A DNA stretch of 64,000 nt from assembly GCA_028583405.1 (NCBI GenBank), contig CM053249.1:40203499-40267498 (forward strand). Reading direction: 5' to 3'. This document shows positions 12,747 through 24,937 of the stretch, one piece after another. A program made the translations under genes and the position numbers. How positions within the stretch are numbered: position 1 is the stretch's first letter; every line of letters begins with the position of its first letter. Source of the DNA: Pogonophryne albipinna (lineage: Eukaryota > Chordata > Actinopteri > Perciformes > Artedidraconidae). The notes below the pieces were generated by a model. It was not told the origin of the DNA. It did not search any database and worked only from the letters and a program-made list of their open reading frames with translations.

Positions 12747-13550
12747 GTGTACTACACTCCTTCTAATCCAGGGAGTTTAGGAGGTGTGGATAAACTCCAT
12801 AGAGCTGTACAGAATGAAATGGGTAAACAAGTAAATGTAGAGAAAGTCAGAGAATATTTATCTGAGCAGGATGCATATACTTTGCATAAGCCAGCTCGGG
12901 TGCATTTTGTAAGAAACAGAGTTTTCGTACTCAGGCCGCTACAACAATTTCAAGCAGATCTTTGCGATATGCAGTCACTGTCCAAATATAATGATGGTTT
13001 TAATTATTTGTTAACAGTCGTAGATGTATTTTCGAAAAAAGCCTATGCTCAGGCATTAAAGAAGAAGACGGGCATAGAGGTTACCAAGGCTTTTTGATAC
13101 AATTTTAACACACAGTCAGATGCCCAAAAAGATACAAACAGACGCAGGGAAAGAATTCTTTAACAAAGTTTTTCAAACCTTATTGAAGAAACGAGGTATT
13201 GCACATTATGCAACAGCCAGTGATATGAAGGCATGTGTGGTAGAGAGATTTAACCGTACGCTGAAAACTAAAATGTGGCGGTATTTACAGCTAAAAACAC
13301 TCCTAGATATATAGACGTCTTACCTGAACTAATTGAAAGTTACAATAATAGTTATCAGCGAAGTATTAAAATGACACCAATGCAGGTGACCAAGGAAAAT
13401 GCGGCTCAAGTGTTTCGGAACCTGTATACCCCCTCTAGCCATCGTAAAAAAGCTGCTGCCAAAATGAAGTTTAAGGAGGGGGAGCTTGTAAGGATATCCA
13501 ATTTGAGAGGGGTATTTGATAAAAAATATGAGCAGAGTTTTACAGGGTAG
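12747..13550 (+). pseudogene. Polinton integrase (left arm), two frameshifts
   Basis: Retrovirus-like DDE integrase of the Polinton type. Three overlapping frames follow each other: 12747-13097, 13120-13314 and 13275-13550. Motifs in order: an N-terminal GSLGGVDKLHRAV and TLHKPARVHF block; FQADLCDM with the first catalytic Asp; LLTVVDVFSKKAY; QTDAGKEF with the second Asp; VVERFNRTLKTKMWRY with the catalytic Glu; and a C-terminal EGELVRISNLRGVFDKKY segment resembling the SH3/chromo-like tail. The first shift is at a T run near 13093 and the second near 13280. All three catalytic residues are still encoded. The gene is dead as written. Confidence 0.88.
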
Positions 13551-13552
13551 TG

Positions 13553-14180
13553 GTCAGCTTTTTATACACAAAGTGTATCTTTCAGTAACTTTCTGAGAAA
13601 ATTAAGCATAAATCAGTCAAATGTTCAAAACAGCCTTCACTGAAATAGCCTCAAAATCACAAAATGCCCTTAAGAGTCAGAATCCTAACAAAATCTACTA
13701 AAACAAAGTTCTTCATTATCTACTTTTTCAGCTTTTATACACAAAGTGTATCTTTCAGTAACTTTCTCAGAGAATTAAGCATAATTTTGTCAAATGGTCA
13801 AAACAGCCTCTGTTTTTCAAGCCTCAAAATCACAAACGGCCATTAAGAGGCAGAATCCTAACGAAATCTACTGACACAGAGTACTTCATTATCTACTTTT
13901 CAGCTTTTATACACAAAAGTGTATCTTTCAGTAACTTTCTCAGAGAATTTAAACATAAATCGGTGAAATGTTCAAAATAGCCTTCACTGACATAGCCTCA
14001 AAATCACAAACTGTCATTAAGAGTCAGATTCTTAACGAAATCTACTCAGAGTACTTCATGGTAGTGGTCAGCTTTTTTACACAAAGTGTATCTTTCAGTA
14101 ACTTTCTGAGAAAATTAAGCATAAATCAGTCAAATGTTCAAAACAGCCTTCACTGAAATAGCCTCAAAATCACAAACTGC
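13553..14180 (+). repeat. About four tandem units of about 170 bp, outer block of left arm
   Basis: Units begin cagcttttatacacaaagtg and continue through tcaaatgttcaaaacagcc, cctcaaaatcacaaact and ttaagagtcagaatcctaac. Starts are near 13553, 13729, 13902 and 14068. Each unit has a small palindrome, atacacaaagtgtat. Confidence 0.85.
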
Positions 14181-15261
14181 AACTTTTTAAACAGAGTCAG
14201 ACATCGATGGACATTATACTGGTGAAAAAGACACTCACTTTTGCAGAGGACTCAGCCTCCAACTCAACATAACAAGTCACACCCTCCTCACCAGATCATT
14301 TAAAACTAAAGACCCCTCAAAGAAAAGCATTGTGTTTTCTACCTATGTAAAAGGTCTTATGAAAATGTGTTATCTCTGTATCAAGATGATGTGTTTAAAA
14401 ATGAATCTTGTGAAAAATACCAACTGTGTGAGAGACGTCATAAAGACACTCATTTTAACCACAGTGTTTGGTCTCTACAAATGTTTAAAGATTGTTACAA
14501 AATGTAAAAAATAAAAAAAAGGTATGGAGACAAAATTAATTCAGGTGACTCTGTCTTTTATTAGGAAAACAAAAATATAAGACAAATGGTTTAAGGGGTA
14601 AAAAATGTAACCCTCTTGGACTTAATATTCTAACAAAATACTTTATCTGAATACATTTCTTTTAAACGCACTTTTTGAAATTATTTATATATTATTTCAG
14701 TGGAACAATCCAGTTTTTGTTAACATCAACGCTTTTTTTCTCTTTTCTTGTGTTACTAAGATACTTTTAGACACACTTTGGCGTATGCAACACTTAACAA
14801 CTGGTAGATTATGAAGTGCTTTTGTAAGGAATTTGGTTTTCTTTTAATGGCAGGGTTTTTTATTGCTGTAAAAACACTTATTCAGTTAAACAAGGTTTTT
14901 TCTTTTTCTGATAACCTTACATATTTTAGTTATTTTCTGCTACCAAAATACTTTAAGATACACCTTGATGTACGCAACACTTAACAAAAGGGTATAATAT
15001 GAAGTACTTGGTAGGAATGGGGTTTTCTTTAAGGGGTGCAAAACTTTAGAACTGGGTAAAATATTCATTAATTTGTAATGAATAGAGTTTCTTTCTTTTG
15101 ATTTTCAGCATACTATTTTGCACACAATGACTTTTCCATATTTCTGACAAACTATACTTTTGACTTGTTCTGCAAAATCTTGACAAACTATTACTTATTC
15201 TTAAATTTGACCTATTGCTGTTTGGTTGGAAATGATAGATGAAAAAACTACAACTCCTACT
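14181..15261 (+). other. Unassigned Polinton-arm segment between repeat blocks
   Basis: About 1.1 kb, mirrored at about 16682-17760 on the - strand. It holds a 60-codon open frame (14332-14514; Cys/Lys-rich, unrecognised), identical in both arms, then AT-rich DNA with two similar ctttaagatacacyttg-type segments. It may be a remnant of a Polinton gene or UTR; I cannot assign it. Confidence 0.4.
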
Positions 15262-16090
15262 TTTCAGCTTTTATACACAAAAGTGTATCTTTCAGTAACT
15301 TTCTCAGAGAATTTAAACATAAATCTGTCAAATGTTCAAAACAGCTTTGTTTCACTGACATAGCCTCAAAATCACAAACTGTCATTAAGAGTCAGATTCT
15401 TAACGAAATCTACTCAGAGTACTTCATGGTAGTGGTCAGCTTTTTATACACAAAGTGTATCTTTCAGTAACTTTCTGACAAAATTAAGCATAAATCAGTC
15501 AAATGTTCAAAACAGCCTTCACTGAAATAGCCTCAAAATCACAAACTGCCATTAAGAGTCAGAATCCTAACGAAATCTACTCAAACAGAGTACTTCATGG
15601 TAGTGGGCAGCTTTTATACACAAAAGTGTATCTCTCAGTAACTTTCTCAGAGAATTTAAGCATAAATCTGTCAAATGTTCAAAACAGCTTCGTTTCACTG
15701 AAATGGCATCAAAATCACAAACTGTACAGTGAACTGGAGAAATTACAGCACAGAGTTTTCTACTACGACACAGATAGTATAATCTATGTGACAAGACAGG
15801 GGCAGTCTCCAGTACTTTCAGGGTAGTGGACAGCTTTTAAAAAGAAAAGTGTATCTTTCGGTAACCTTTTGAGAGAATTAAGCATAAATCTGTCAAATGT
15901 TCAAAACGGTCTTCACTGAAATAGCCTCAAAATGACAAACTGCCATTAAGAGTCAGATGCTTGACGAAATCTCATGGTAGTGGTCAGCTTTGAAAACATA
16001 AAAGTGTATCTTTCGGTAACTTTTTGAGAGAATTAAGCATAAAGCTGTCAAATGTTCAAAACTGCCTTGTTTCACTGAAATGGTTAAATG
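15262..16090 (+). repeat. About five more units of the 170-bp repeat, inner block of left arm
   Basis: Unit starts lie near 15264, 15436, 15608, 15830 and 15985. The last two are more diverged (tttaaaaagaaaagtg, tttgaaaacataaaagtg). The polymerase scrap lies between the third and fourth. The right-arm equivalent (about 16240-16680) has fewer units. Confidence 0.85.
15722..15826 (+). pseudogene. Fragment of protein-primed DNA polymerase B
   Basis: A 34-codon fragment ending at TAG that carries YYDTDSIIYV, the palm motif C (YxDTDS) with both metal-binding aspartates of family B polymerases, preceded by LEKLQHRVF. Position and style fit Polinton pPolB. It is embedded between 170-bp repeat units and has no counterpart in the right arm. 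This is an isolated motif rather than a gene, so the call depends on its Polinton context. Confidence 0.7.
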
Positions 16091-16108
16091 TATCCGAAAA
16101 TAGTGTCT

Positions 16109-16228
16109 CTTAAGGCGGATATAGCCCCCTGATAACTCCCGTTACATTCCTCCAGAGTCAGAAATAGTGTAAGTTAACTTTTGGAAGAACCAGAGAAAAG
16201 GGTGAAAATGGATAAAATATATCCGAAA
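16109..16228. other. Central spacer of the palindrome (120 bp)
   Basis: Non-palindromic centre. It contains tatccgaaaa near its right edge, which repeats the sequence at the inner end of the left arm. The hairpin loop would form here. Confidence 0.8.
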
Positions 16229-18391
16229 AGACACTATTTTCGGATACATTTAACCATTTCAGTGAAACAAGGCAGTTTTGAACATTTGACAGCTTTATGC
16301 TTAATTCTCTCAAAAAGTTACCGAAAGATACACTTTTATGTTTTAAAAGCTGACCACTACCATGAGATTTCGTCAAGCATCTGACTCTTAATGGCAGTTT
16401 GTGATTTTGAGGCTATTTCAGTGAAGGTTGTTTTGAACATTTGGCTGATTTATGCTTAATTTTGTCAGAAAGTTACTGAAAGATACACTTTGTGTATAAA
16501 AAGCTGACCACTACCATGAAGTACTCTGAGTAGATTTCGTTAAGAATCTGACTCTTAATGACAGTTTGTGATTTTGAGGCTATGTCAGTGAAACAAAGCT
16601 GTTTTGAACATTTGACAGATTTATGTTTAAATTCTCTGAGAAAGTTACTGAAAGATACACTTTTGTGTATAAAAGCTGAAAAGTAGGAGTTGTAGTTTTT
16701 TCATCTATCATTTCCAACCAAACGGCAATAGGTCAAATTTAAGAATAAGTAATAGTTTGTCAAGATTTTGCAGAACAAGTCAAAAGTATAGTTTGTCAGA
16801 AATATGGAAAAGTCATTGTGTGCAAAATAGTATGCTGAAAATCAAAAGAAAGAAACTCTATTCATTACAAATTAATGAATATTTTACCCAGTTCTAAAGT
16901 TTTGCACCCCTTAAAGAAAACCCCATTCCTACCAAGTACTTCATATTATACCCTTTTGTTAAGTGTTGCGTACATCAAGGTGTATCTTAAAGTATTTTGG
17001 TAGCAGAAAATAACTAAAATATGTAAGGTTATCAGAAAAAGAAAAAACCTTGTTTAACTGAATAAGTGTTTTTACAGCAATAAAAAACCCTGCCATTAAA
17101 AGAAAACCAAATTCCTTACAAAAGCACTTCATAATCTACCAGTTGTTAAGTGTTGCATACGCCAAAGTGTGTCTAAAAGTATCTTAGTAACACAAGAAAA
17201 GAGAAAAAAAGCGTTGATGTTAACAAAAACTGGATTGTTCCACTGAAATAATATATAAATAATTTCAAAAAGTGCGTTTAAAAGAAATGTATTCAGATAA
17301 AGTATTTTGTTAGAATATTAAGTCCAAGATGGTTACATTTTTTACCCCTTAAACCATTTGTCTTATATTTTTGTTTTCCTAATAAAAGACAGAGTCACCT
17401 GAATTAATTTTGTCTCCATACCTTTTTTTATTTTTTACATTTTGTAACAATCTTTAAACATTTGTAGAGACCAAACACTGTGGTTAAAATGAGTGTCTTT
17501 ATGACGTCTCTCACACAGTTGGTATTTTTCACAAGATTCATTTTTAAACACATCATCTTGATACAGAGATAACACATTTTCATAAGACCTTTTACATAGG
17601 TAGAAAACACAATGCTTTTCTTTGAGGGGTCTTTAGTTTTAAATGATCTGGTGAGGAGGGTGTGACTTGTTATGTTGAGTTGGAGGCTGAGTCCTCTGCA
17701 AAAGTGAGTGTCTTTTTCACCAGTATAATGTCCATCGATGTCTGACTCTGTTTAAAAAGTTGCAGTTTGTGATTTTGAGGCTATTTCAGTGAAGGCTGTT
17801 TTGAACATTTGACTGATTTATGCTTAATTTTCTCAGAAAGTTACTGAAAGATACACTTTGTGTAAAAAAGCTGACCACTACCATGAAGTACTCTGAGTAG
17901 ATTTCGTTAAGAATCTGACTCTTAATGACAGTTTGTGATTTTGAGGCTATGTCAGTGAAGGCTATTTTGAACATTTCACCGATTTATGTTTAAATTCTCT
18001 GAGAAAGTTACTGAAAGATACACTTTTGTGTATAAAAGCTGAAAAGTAGATAATGAAGTACTCTGTGTCAGTAGATTTCGTTAGGATTCTGCCTCTTAAT
18101 GGCCGTTTGTGATTTTGAGGCTTGAAAAACAGAGGCTGTTTTGACCATTTGACAAAATTATGCTTAATTCTCTGAGAAAGTTACTGAAAGATACACTTTG
18201 TGTATAAAAGCTGAAAAAGTAGATAATGAAGAACTTTGTTTTAGTAGATTTTGTTAGGATTCTGACTCTTAAGGGCATTTTGTGATTTTGAGGCTATTTC
18301 AGTGAAGGCTGTTTTGAACATTTGACTGATTTATGCTTAATTTTCTCAGAAAGTTACTGAAAGATACACTTTGTGTATAAAAAGCTGACCA

Positions 18392-19195
18392 CTACCCTTT
18401 AAAACTCTGCTCATATTTTTTATCAAATACCCCTCTCAAATTGGATATCCTTACAAGCTCCCCCTCCTTAAACTTCATTTTGGCAGCAGCTTTTTTACGA
18501 TGGCTAGAGGGGGTATACAGGTTCCGAAACACTTGAGCCGCATTTTCCTTGGTCACCTGCATTGGTGTCATTTTAATACTTCGCTGATAACTATTATTGT
18601 AACTTTCAATTAGTTCAGGTAAGACGTCTATATATCTAGGAGTGTTTTTAGCTGTAAATACCGCCACATTTTAGTTTTCAGCGTACGGTTAAATCTCTCT
18701 ACCACACATGCCTTCATATCACTGGCTGTTGCATAATGTGCAATACCTCGTTTCTTCAATAAGGTTTGAAAAACTTGGTTAAAGAATTCTTTCCCTGCGT
18801 CTGTTTGTATCTTTTTGGGCATCTGACTGTGTGTTAAAATTGTATCAAAAAGCCTTGGTAACCTCTATGCCCGTCTTCTTCTTTAATGCCTGAGCATAGG
18901 CTTTTTTCGAAAATACATCTACGACTGTTAACAAATAATTAAAACCATCATTATATTTGGACAGTGACTGCATATCGCAAAGATCTGCTTGAAATTGTTG
19001 TAGCGGCCTGAGTACGAAAACTCTGTTTCTTACAAAATGCACCCGAGCCGGCTTATGCAAAGTATATGCATCCTGCTCAGATAAATATTCTCTGACTTTC
19101 TCTACATTTACTTGTTTACCCATTTCATTCTGTACAGCTCTATGGAGTTTATCCACACCTCCTAAACTCCCTGGATTAGAAGGAGTGTAGTACAC
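18392..19195 (-). pseudogene. Polinton integrase (right arm), same two frameshifts
   Basis: Inverted copy of the left-arm relic in frames 19195-18845, 18822-18628 and 18667-18392. It has the same D, D, E motifs and the same frameshift positions. Only small amino-acid differences are seen, for example an Asn to Gln change in the FFNKVFQ stretch and Thr to Lys near the C-terminus. The shared lesions show that the integrase was already inactive when the arms were copied, or that gene conversion has homogenised them. Confidence 0.88.
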
Positions 19196-19532
19196 AAAAA
19201 CCTAAATAAGATCTTTTTTAAATTAATATGAATACCTTCTTTGCAAAAAACAGATACTTCCTTGTAGTTAACAGTTTCACAAAAACTTGAAAAGAAAACA
19301 TCCTTAGCAAGCACTAATCATTTAGAGCAAAACCCTGAATCAAATCTAGAGAGGACAATAACGTTTTTATGTGTCTTAGTGAGTGAAAAATAATGGTTGT
19401 TTTATTTAGTTTTGAACGTATTTCTCCGAACTCCATCCCCTCGCTTCTCACCTCACAGAAAGTGTCTTAATCAACATACAGATTAACATACCAGGCTTAT
19501 CTCTAACCCCCACACAAAAGGCCAACTCCAAC

Positions 19533-19549
19533 GTGTGTGTGTGTGTGTG

Positions 19550-19627
<78 letters not shown>

Positions 19628-19636
19628 GGTGGGGGT

Positions 19637-19708
<72 letters not shown>
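19533..19708 (+). repeat. (GT)n microsatellite, about 176 bp
   Basis: Counterpart of the left-arm tract in the right arm, interrupted by a ttggtgggggtgggt block at about 19626-19640. The length difference shows that the arms have evolved separately at least here. Confidence 0.95.
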
Positions 19709-19710
<2 letters not shown>

Positions 19711-19715
19711 ATTGT

Positions 19716-19885
19716 TCTTAAGGTAGGGGATAGGTCATTTTGGAGAAACCAGCTCCAGTGAGCGAGAATTTGAAAGTACACAACCGAAAATCTGCCACTT
19801 CCTCACATAGCCCCTCCTCCAGCACACATGAACGCGCTCCACATGACAAAAAAAAAGAGGGCACGAGATAAGTTTATGCAAAGAT
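19716..19885 (+). mobile_element. piggyBac-type MITE relic in the right arm
   Basis: Inverted counterpart of the left-arm MITE relic, next to the TG tract. Its presence in both arms shows that the MITE entered before the arms were duplicated. Confidence 0.7.
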
Positions 19886-20284
19886 CTCTGGCTGTAGGCG
19901 TCTGACTCCCGCCCCGCTGAGGCATTCGTTTCTTGAATGGCGCTACGGACGGTAAGTTGTCACAGATACAATTGGCCAATTTTTCTTTTTTGCAAGGTGA
20001 CTTGGTAAGTGGAAATTACTGTCTTTTTAATTTGAGAATATTCCTATTTTCATCTAATTCACCCTATCTGATAAAAGGAAGAGGGTGGAGAAAGGGGGGA
20101 GAGGCCTGGGCGGGGAGGGGGTTAGACAGTCTCACACTTAACTTCAAAGACACACATAGATTAACATCAAAAGGCTTATAACACACCACCTCAAAGGGCC
20201 AAACATCACAGGCTAATTAGATTATACAACCCTGAGGGGACCAGACAGCGTAACTTCAAAGAGACTGCATTAATCAACACATCA

Positions 20285-20662
20285 AAAGAAATAGACAACA
20301 AAGGCACTACCCTGGGGGGCATTCCACACCTACCTATTATCTCACATCAAAGAATTAGACTACAAAGGCACTACCCTGGGGGGCATTCCACACCTACCTA
20401 TCAGACAATATAACTTCAAAGAGACTACCTTAATCAACACATCAAAGAAATAGACAACAAAGGCATTACCCTGGGGGGCATTCCACACCTACCTATTATC
20501 TCACATCAAAGAATTAGACTACAAAGGCACTACCCTGGGGGGCATTCCACACCTACCTATCAGACAATATAACTTCAAAGAGACTACCTTAATCAACACA
20601 TCAAAGAAATAGACAACAAAGGCATTACCCTGGGGGGCATTCCACACATACCTATTATCTCA
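20285..20662 (-). repeat. Subterminal tandem repeats, right arm
   Basis: Mirror copy of the left array, again five copies of the ccctggggggcattccacac core, so copy number is kept between arms. Confidence 0.85.
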
Positions 20663-20842
20663 CATCAAAGGATCTCGAACAATGGGAGGCGGGACTTAGC
20701 TCATTAACATGATTGTACCCAATCACATCAAAGGGTTTCGAACAATGGAGGCGGGACTTAGCTCATTTGCATAATTGGGGGCGTGTCACCTGTCACTTTT
20801 TATGCATACTAATGTGATTGAAACAGCATCCTTAATACTACT

Positions 20843-20848
20843 GATATA
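20843..20848 (+). repeat. Right target-site duplication GATATA
   Basis: GATATA immediately follows the CT terminus. A 6-bp duplication is the size made by Polinton integrases. Confidence 0.85.
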
Positions 20849-21011
20849 ACTCATAGCAAATAAAATATAAGTAATAAAAAGATAAAACACTGGCATGTAA
20901 TTTACGTTAGAATAAATAGAATGGTTTTGAACAATAGATGAGAGTAAAATCTACGTCACTTTACAGCCCCGCCCACTTTTGGGGAAACCAATGCTGTCAT
21001 TTGAACGGCGA

Positions 21012-21137
21012 TCAAGCCTGAAGCCGCAGAGATCTTCTTTTACTGTCCTTTCTTCTTAGAGGAAGTACAGAAATATGTAACTCTGGATTTGTTTTAATGT
21101 TTGAGGTGCAATAAACGACACAGCAGCTTTTTGGCAT
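21012..21137 (-). pseudogene. THAP zinc-finger N-terminal fragment
   Basis: Starts MPKSCCVVYC, the M-P-x-x-C-x-x-x-x-C opening of a C2CH THAP finger, and continues to LPLRRKDSKRRSLRLQA before a stop. The second Cys and His of the finger are missing. It lies next to the 3' end of the LINE on the same strand. Probably a relic exon of a THAP-bearing transposon or host gene. Confidence 0.45.
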
Positions 21138-21205
21138 GTTAAAACTATTATTTTCTGCCTCGCTCATGAGAGTAACAGCTGGCAAAATTACAGCCTCGCA
21201 CACTG

Positions 21206-24200
21206 ATTTTAATTTAAAGCACTTTAAACCTCCAGACCAAAGTGCTGTACAGGCAAATAGATAAAACAAAGCATACAAAGAAGTAACACAGCTCAGCTCA
21301 CACACCATAAAACAAGTACAAGTAAAAACAAAAAACAATTTAAAAGCAAAAAAGCAACACTCTGAAAGATGTTGAAACGCCAAATGTTAAAACGCTAAGG
21401 AGATGAGGTGGGTTTTAAGAAGCGATTTAAAAGCAGGCAGTGTGGAGGCCTGTCTGATCTCCAGGGGCAGAGCGTTCCACAGTTTGGGAGCCGCTGAGAA
21501 GCAACGGTCCCCTCTGAGCTTTGACCTGGTTTTAGGCACATTCAGGAGCAGTTGGTCCGCTGACCTGAGAGGGCGGTTCGGCGTGTAATGCTGTAGCAGC
21601 TCAGTAAGGTATGGTGGGGTCATGCCATTTAGGGATTTAAAAGTAAATAAAATAATAAAAAAATGGATCCTAAAATAAATTGGCAGCCAGTGGAGAGAAG
21701 CTAAAACAGGGGAAATTTGGTCACGTGTGCCAGTTAAGAGCCTTGCTGCGGCATTTTGCACCCGCTGCAGTCGTGCGAGGGAGGACCCACTGACCCCCAT
21801 GTAGAGAGAGTTACAGTAGTCCAGCCGGGTGGTAACAAAGGCATGGATTACTGTCTCAAACTGCTGTCTGGAGAGAAAAGGTTTTACTTTGGCTAGCTGC
21901 CTCAGGTGATAAAAGCTCGTTTTTACCACCGACTTAATCTGACTCTCAAGTTTGAGTTCACGGTCCATTTTAATACCACGGTTCGTAATGGTGGGCTTGG
22001 TGTACTGATGCAAGGATCCCAGGTCTACAGAAGTGGTGTCAGTGGTGCTACCAAAAACCATTACTTCTGTTTTTCCTTCATTGAGTTTAAGGAAATTGCA
22101 CGCCATCCAGGCCTTTATGTCATCTAGGCACTTTAGCAGTGGGCTAATTAAGTAACCCTCCTTCTTTGTTAGAGGGACATAAATCTGGCTATCGTCAGCA
22201 TAGCAGTGGAATGCGATGCCGTGCTTTCTAAAAATGGACCCAAGAGGGAGCAAATAGAGGGAGAATAGCAGGGGGCCAAATACTGAGCCCTGTGGGACCC
22301 CATACAGGAGTGGAGCAGAGGATGACTCGGAGTCACCAAGGCTGACAGAGAAAGTTCTGTCCTTCAAATATGACCTGAACCATTCCAGGGCTTTTCCCTC
22401 AATGCCCACCCACTTCTCCAAGCGGGAGATCAGGTTGTCATGGTCGACTGTATCGAAAGCAGCAGTTAAATCAATAAGTAGGAGCACAACAAGTCAGTAG
22501 ATAAAAGGATGTAATTAAAGACTCTTAAAAGCGCTGTTTCAGTGCTGTGCATAGTTTTAAAACCGGATTGGAAAACCTCCAGTATGTTGTTCTCTTCCAG
22601 AAAAAACACAATTTGACTGTAGACAATTTTCTCCAGGATCTTTGACATAAAAGGCATTTTGGAAATGGGCCTAAAATTAGCCAGAACTGTGGGATCCAGG
22701 CTGGGTTTTTTAATACGAGGTTGCACTACTACATGCTTCAGGTTTTCGGGGACCTTCCCTGAGAGCAGGCTGCTGTTTAAAACTGCCAGCACAGATGGTC
22801 CAACAGTGGGGAAAACCTCTTTAAAAAGTCGAGGCGCGACAGGGTCATTTGGAGAACCAGAGGGCTTTAACTTGGAGACAATCTCCTGTACAAAAGACAG
22901 AGCTACATGCTCAAACTGATTAAAGACAGCAGAACACGGTGCAGGAACTGAGGGTCAATTGCAGGAGCAGAGATTTGAGCTCTAGTGGAGTTTACCTTAT
23001 TAATGAAAAAGTGAAGAAAATCTTCACAGACCGCGGTAGAGGTCTCCATAAAGCTATTCTGGGGGGCATTAAGGACCAAATCAATAGTCTGGAACAGAAC
23101 ACATGGCTTATGACGATTTGACAGAAAGATGTCAGATAAAAGTTTGCTTTTTGCCTCTTTCACAGTGATCTGATAGAAACGCCAACACTCCCTCAACATT
23201 TCAAATGAAACTTGCAGTTTGTCCTTTTTCCATTTACGCTCAGCTCTACGGCAATCCTGTTGGACAGCCCGAGTCGTGTCATTTAACCAAGGCTCAGATT
23301 TAGTTTTAGGTTGCCTGGTTTTTAAAGGAGCAACAGTGTCTATGGCAGCTTTGCAAGTAGAGTGAAACCATGAGCTAAGCTCATCCGTTTCAGGTGACAT
23401 AGGTTCCCGATTCACACAGTTCTGTTTAAAGGCGACAGAGAACTGACCAGCAGTGGAGGAGTTCATAATGCGAGCGCGCCGAGGAGCAGCGCGCGGTTTA
23501 ACCGTTTCACAAGCAAGACTCACATCAAATAATACAGGCATATGATCAGAGAAAAAGGCGTCACAAATCTCCAGATTAAGAACAGGCAAACCATAAGATA
23601 AAACAAGATCAAGTGTGTGTCCGCATTCCTGCGTTGGGCCAGACACAGACTGCACAAGATTAAAGGAATCAACAAGGTCTAAAAAGTCCTTTGCCATAGC
23701 TTTGTCGGGGCAACACACATGAATATTAAAATCCCCAACAATAAGAACACGATCATATTTTGGCATAATTTCAGCCAAGAAGTCCGAGAAATCGTTTAAA
23801 AATCCCTTATTGTATTTGGGAGGTTAATAGACCACAGCACACAGCACTGTATGAGAGCGACCAAGCTCGAACACGCTCAGTTCAAAGCTGCCGGGTGAGA
23901 ATGTCAGTGAAAGCTGCTGGCATTTATAGTCACTCTTAAAAACAGTTGCTATACCTCCACCTCGGCCTGACGTCCGCGGAGAGTTAAAATAACAGCAATG
24001 CTGCGGTACAAGTTCGGTAAACGCGCTGGACTCACCAATACTGAGCCATGTCTCAGTCATGAAGAGGAAATCCAAGCCCTTGGAAGTGAAGAAATCCTTT
24101 AGGACAAAAGTCTTGTTTGTTAGCGATCTTGCATTGACCAGGCCAAACCTGGCAGGGGCCGGCAGATTGGCGGCGTTAGAGGTCCGGGGAGCCCGACACA

Positions 24201-24690
24201 GAGACCTCAGGTTATGCGGATTAACCCCACGGCAGCGGGGACGAGGGGAGCAGGTCCCGCGGTGCAGGAATGCCTCATCCGGGTTGACGACAGGGTCCAG
24301 GAAGCGCCTCGAAAAAGAGAGACGAGGCACATACTCAGTATGAGAGAAAAGATGACCTGAAGAAGCCTTCATTCTCACCAGTCGACCACTGCGTTTTCCC
24401 CGGCGGCGGTGGCGTTTACAGCGGGTAGGTGGAGCCGGGGTGCGGCACAGGTAAACTGGTCCCCCTGATAAAAACGGAGGCAGCGTTTTATCTCCACCAC
24501 GAGTAGACTTTGCTGGATTAATGGCAGAAAACCGAAGGTCCAGCAGTGTTTGGCGATCGTACACCAGTAGAGAGTTGACATTTTGCATTAAGCATGACAA
24601 AAACAGTACAAAAACACACAGCGTAAGCATCGGCAGACCACACACACCGGCGCCATCTTGGATGCAAATATTAAATTTAACCATATATCG
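21206..24690 (-). mobile_element. Second CR1/L2-group LINE, decayed
   Basis: The antisense copy ends near 21206 with a 3' UTR containing gtacagcactttggtctgg and aaagtgctttaaattaaa. ORF2 is recognisable along 21387-24684, and no ORF1 remains, so it is 5' truncated. Its sequence differs clearly from the LINE at 1-4924 and represents a separate family. Confidence 0.85.
21387..24684 (-). pseudogene. LINE ORF2 with an internal stop and two frameshifts
   Basis: Endonuclease motifs: GLVNARSLTNKT, MTETWL, GDFNIHV, DLVLSYG and SDHMPVLFDV. RT motifs: [63 protein letters not shown] and YADDSQIYV. A TAA at about 23824 interrupts the endonuclease in frame. The frame changes between 22903 and 22792, and again between 22490 and 22466. 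The copy is inactive. Confidence 0.88.
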
Positions 24691-24937
24691 AGCCCGATTC
24701 TCGATTTCAAATGTGTGCTCTAAAATGATATTTATAAATGACTATTATCATTATTATAAGCAAGACAATACATGGCAAAGATATGTAGAAAATAAACGTA
24801 TTTAAGATACGTTCATGACAAACGTAGCGTGGGAGAAAATACGTTTCTAGCTAAACGTAATTGAGAATGCAGTTTAGTTCTGTGGGAACGTAATTTTTAG
24901 GAGACAGGGTTGGACTTTTTTTGTATGAATTTATGTT
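24691..24937. other. Short repetitive-looking segment, unclassified
   Basis: Contains repeated acgt-centred motifs (aaacgtatttaagatacgtt, aaacgtagcgtgggag, aatacgtttctag) typical of dispersed fish repeats, but I cannot name a family. Confidence 0.35.

Larger units (their letters stand above)
16229..20842 (-). repeat. Right arm of the palindrome (4614 bp)
   Basis: Inverted copy of the left arm. It is about 520 bp shorter: the CA/TG tract is about 130 bp shorter, and about 400 bp equivalent to left-arm 15510-15910 is missing. The missing part contains the polymerase scrap. Integrase-region differences are only a few bases. Confidence 0.9.

Noticed and set aside
13553..14180. 170-bp repeats as a CRISPR-like array
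   Set aside because: The repeats are contiguous, long and without unique spacers, and the genome is eukaryotic.
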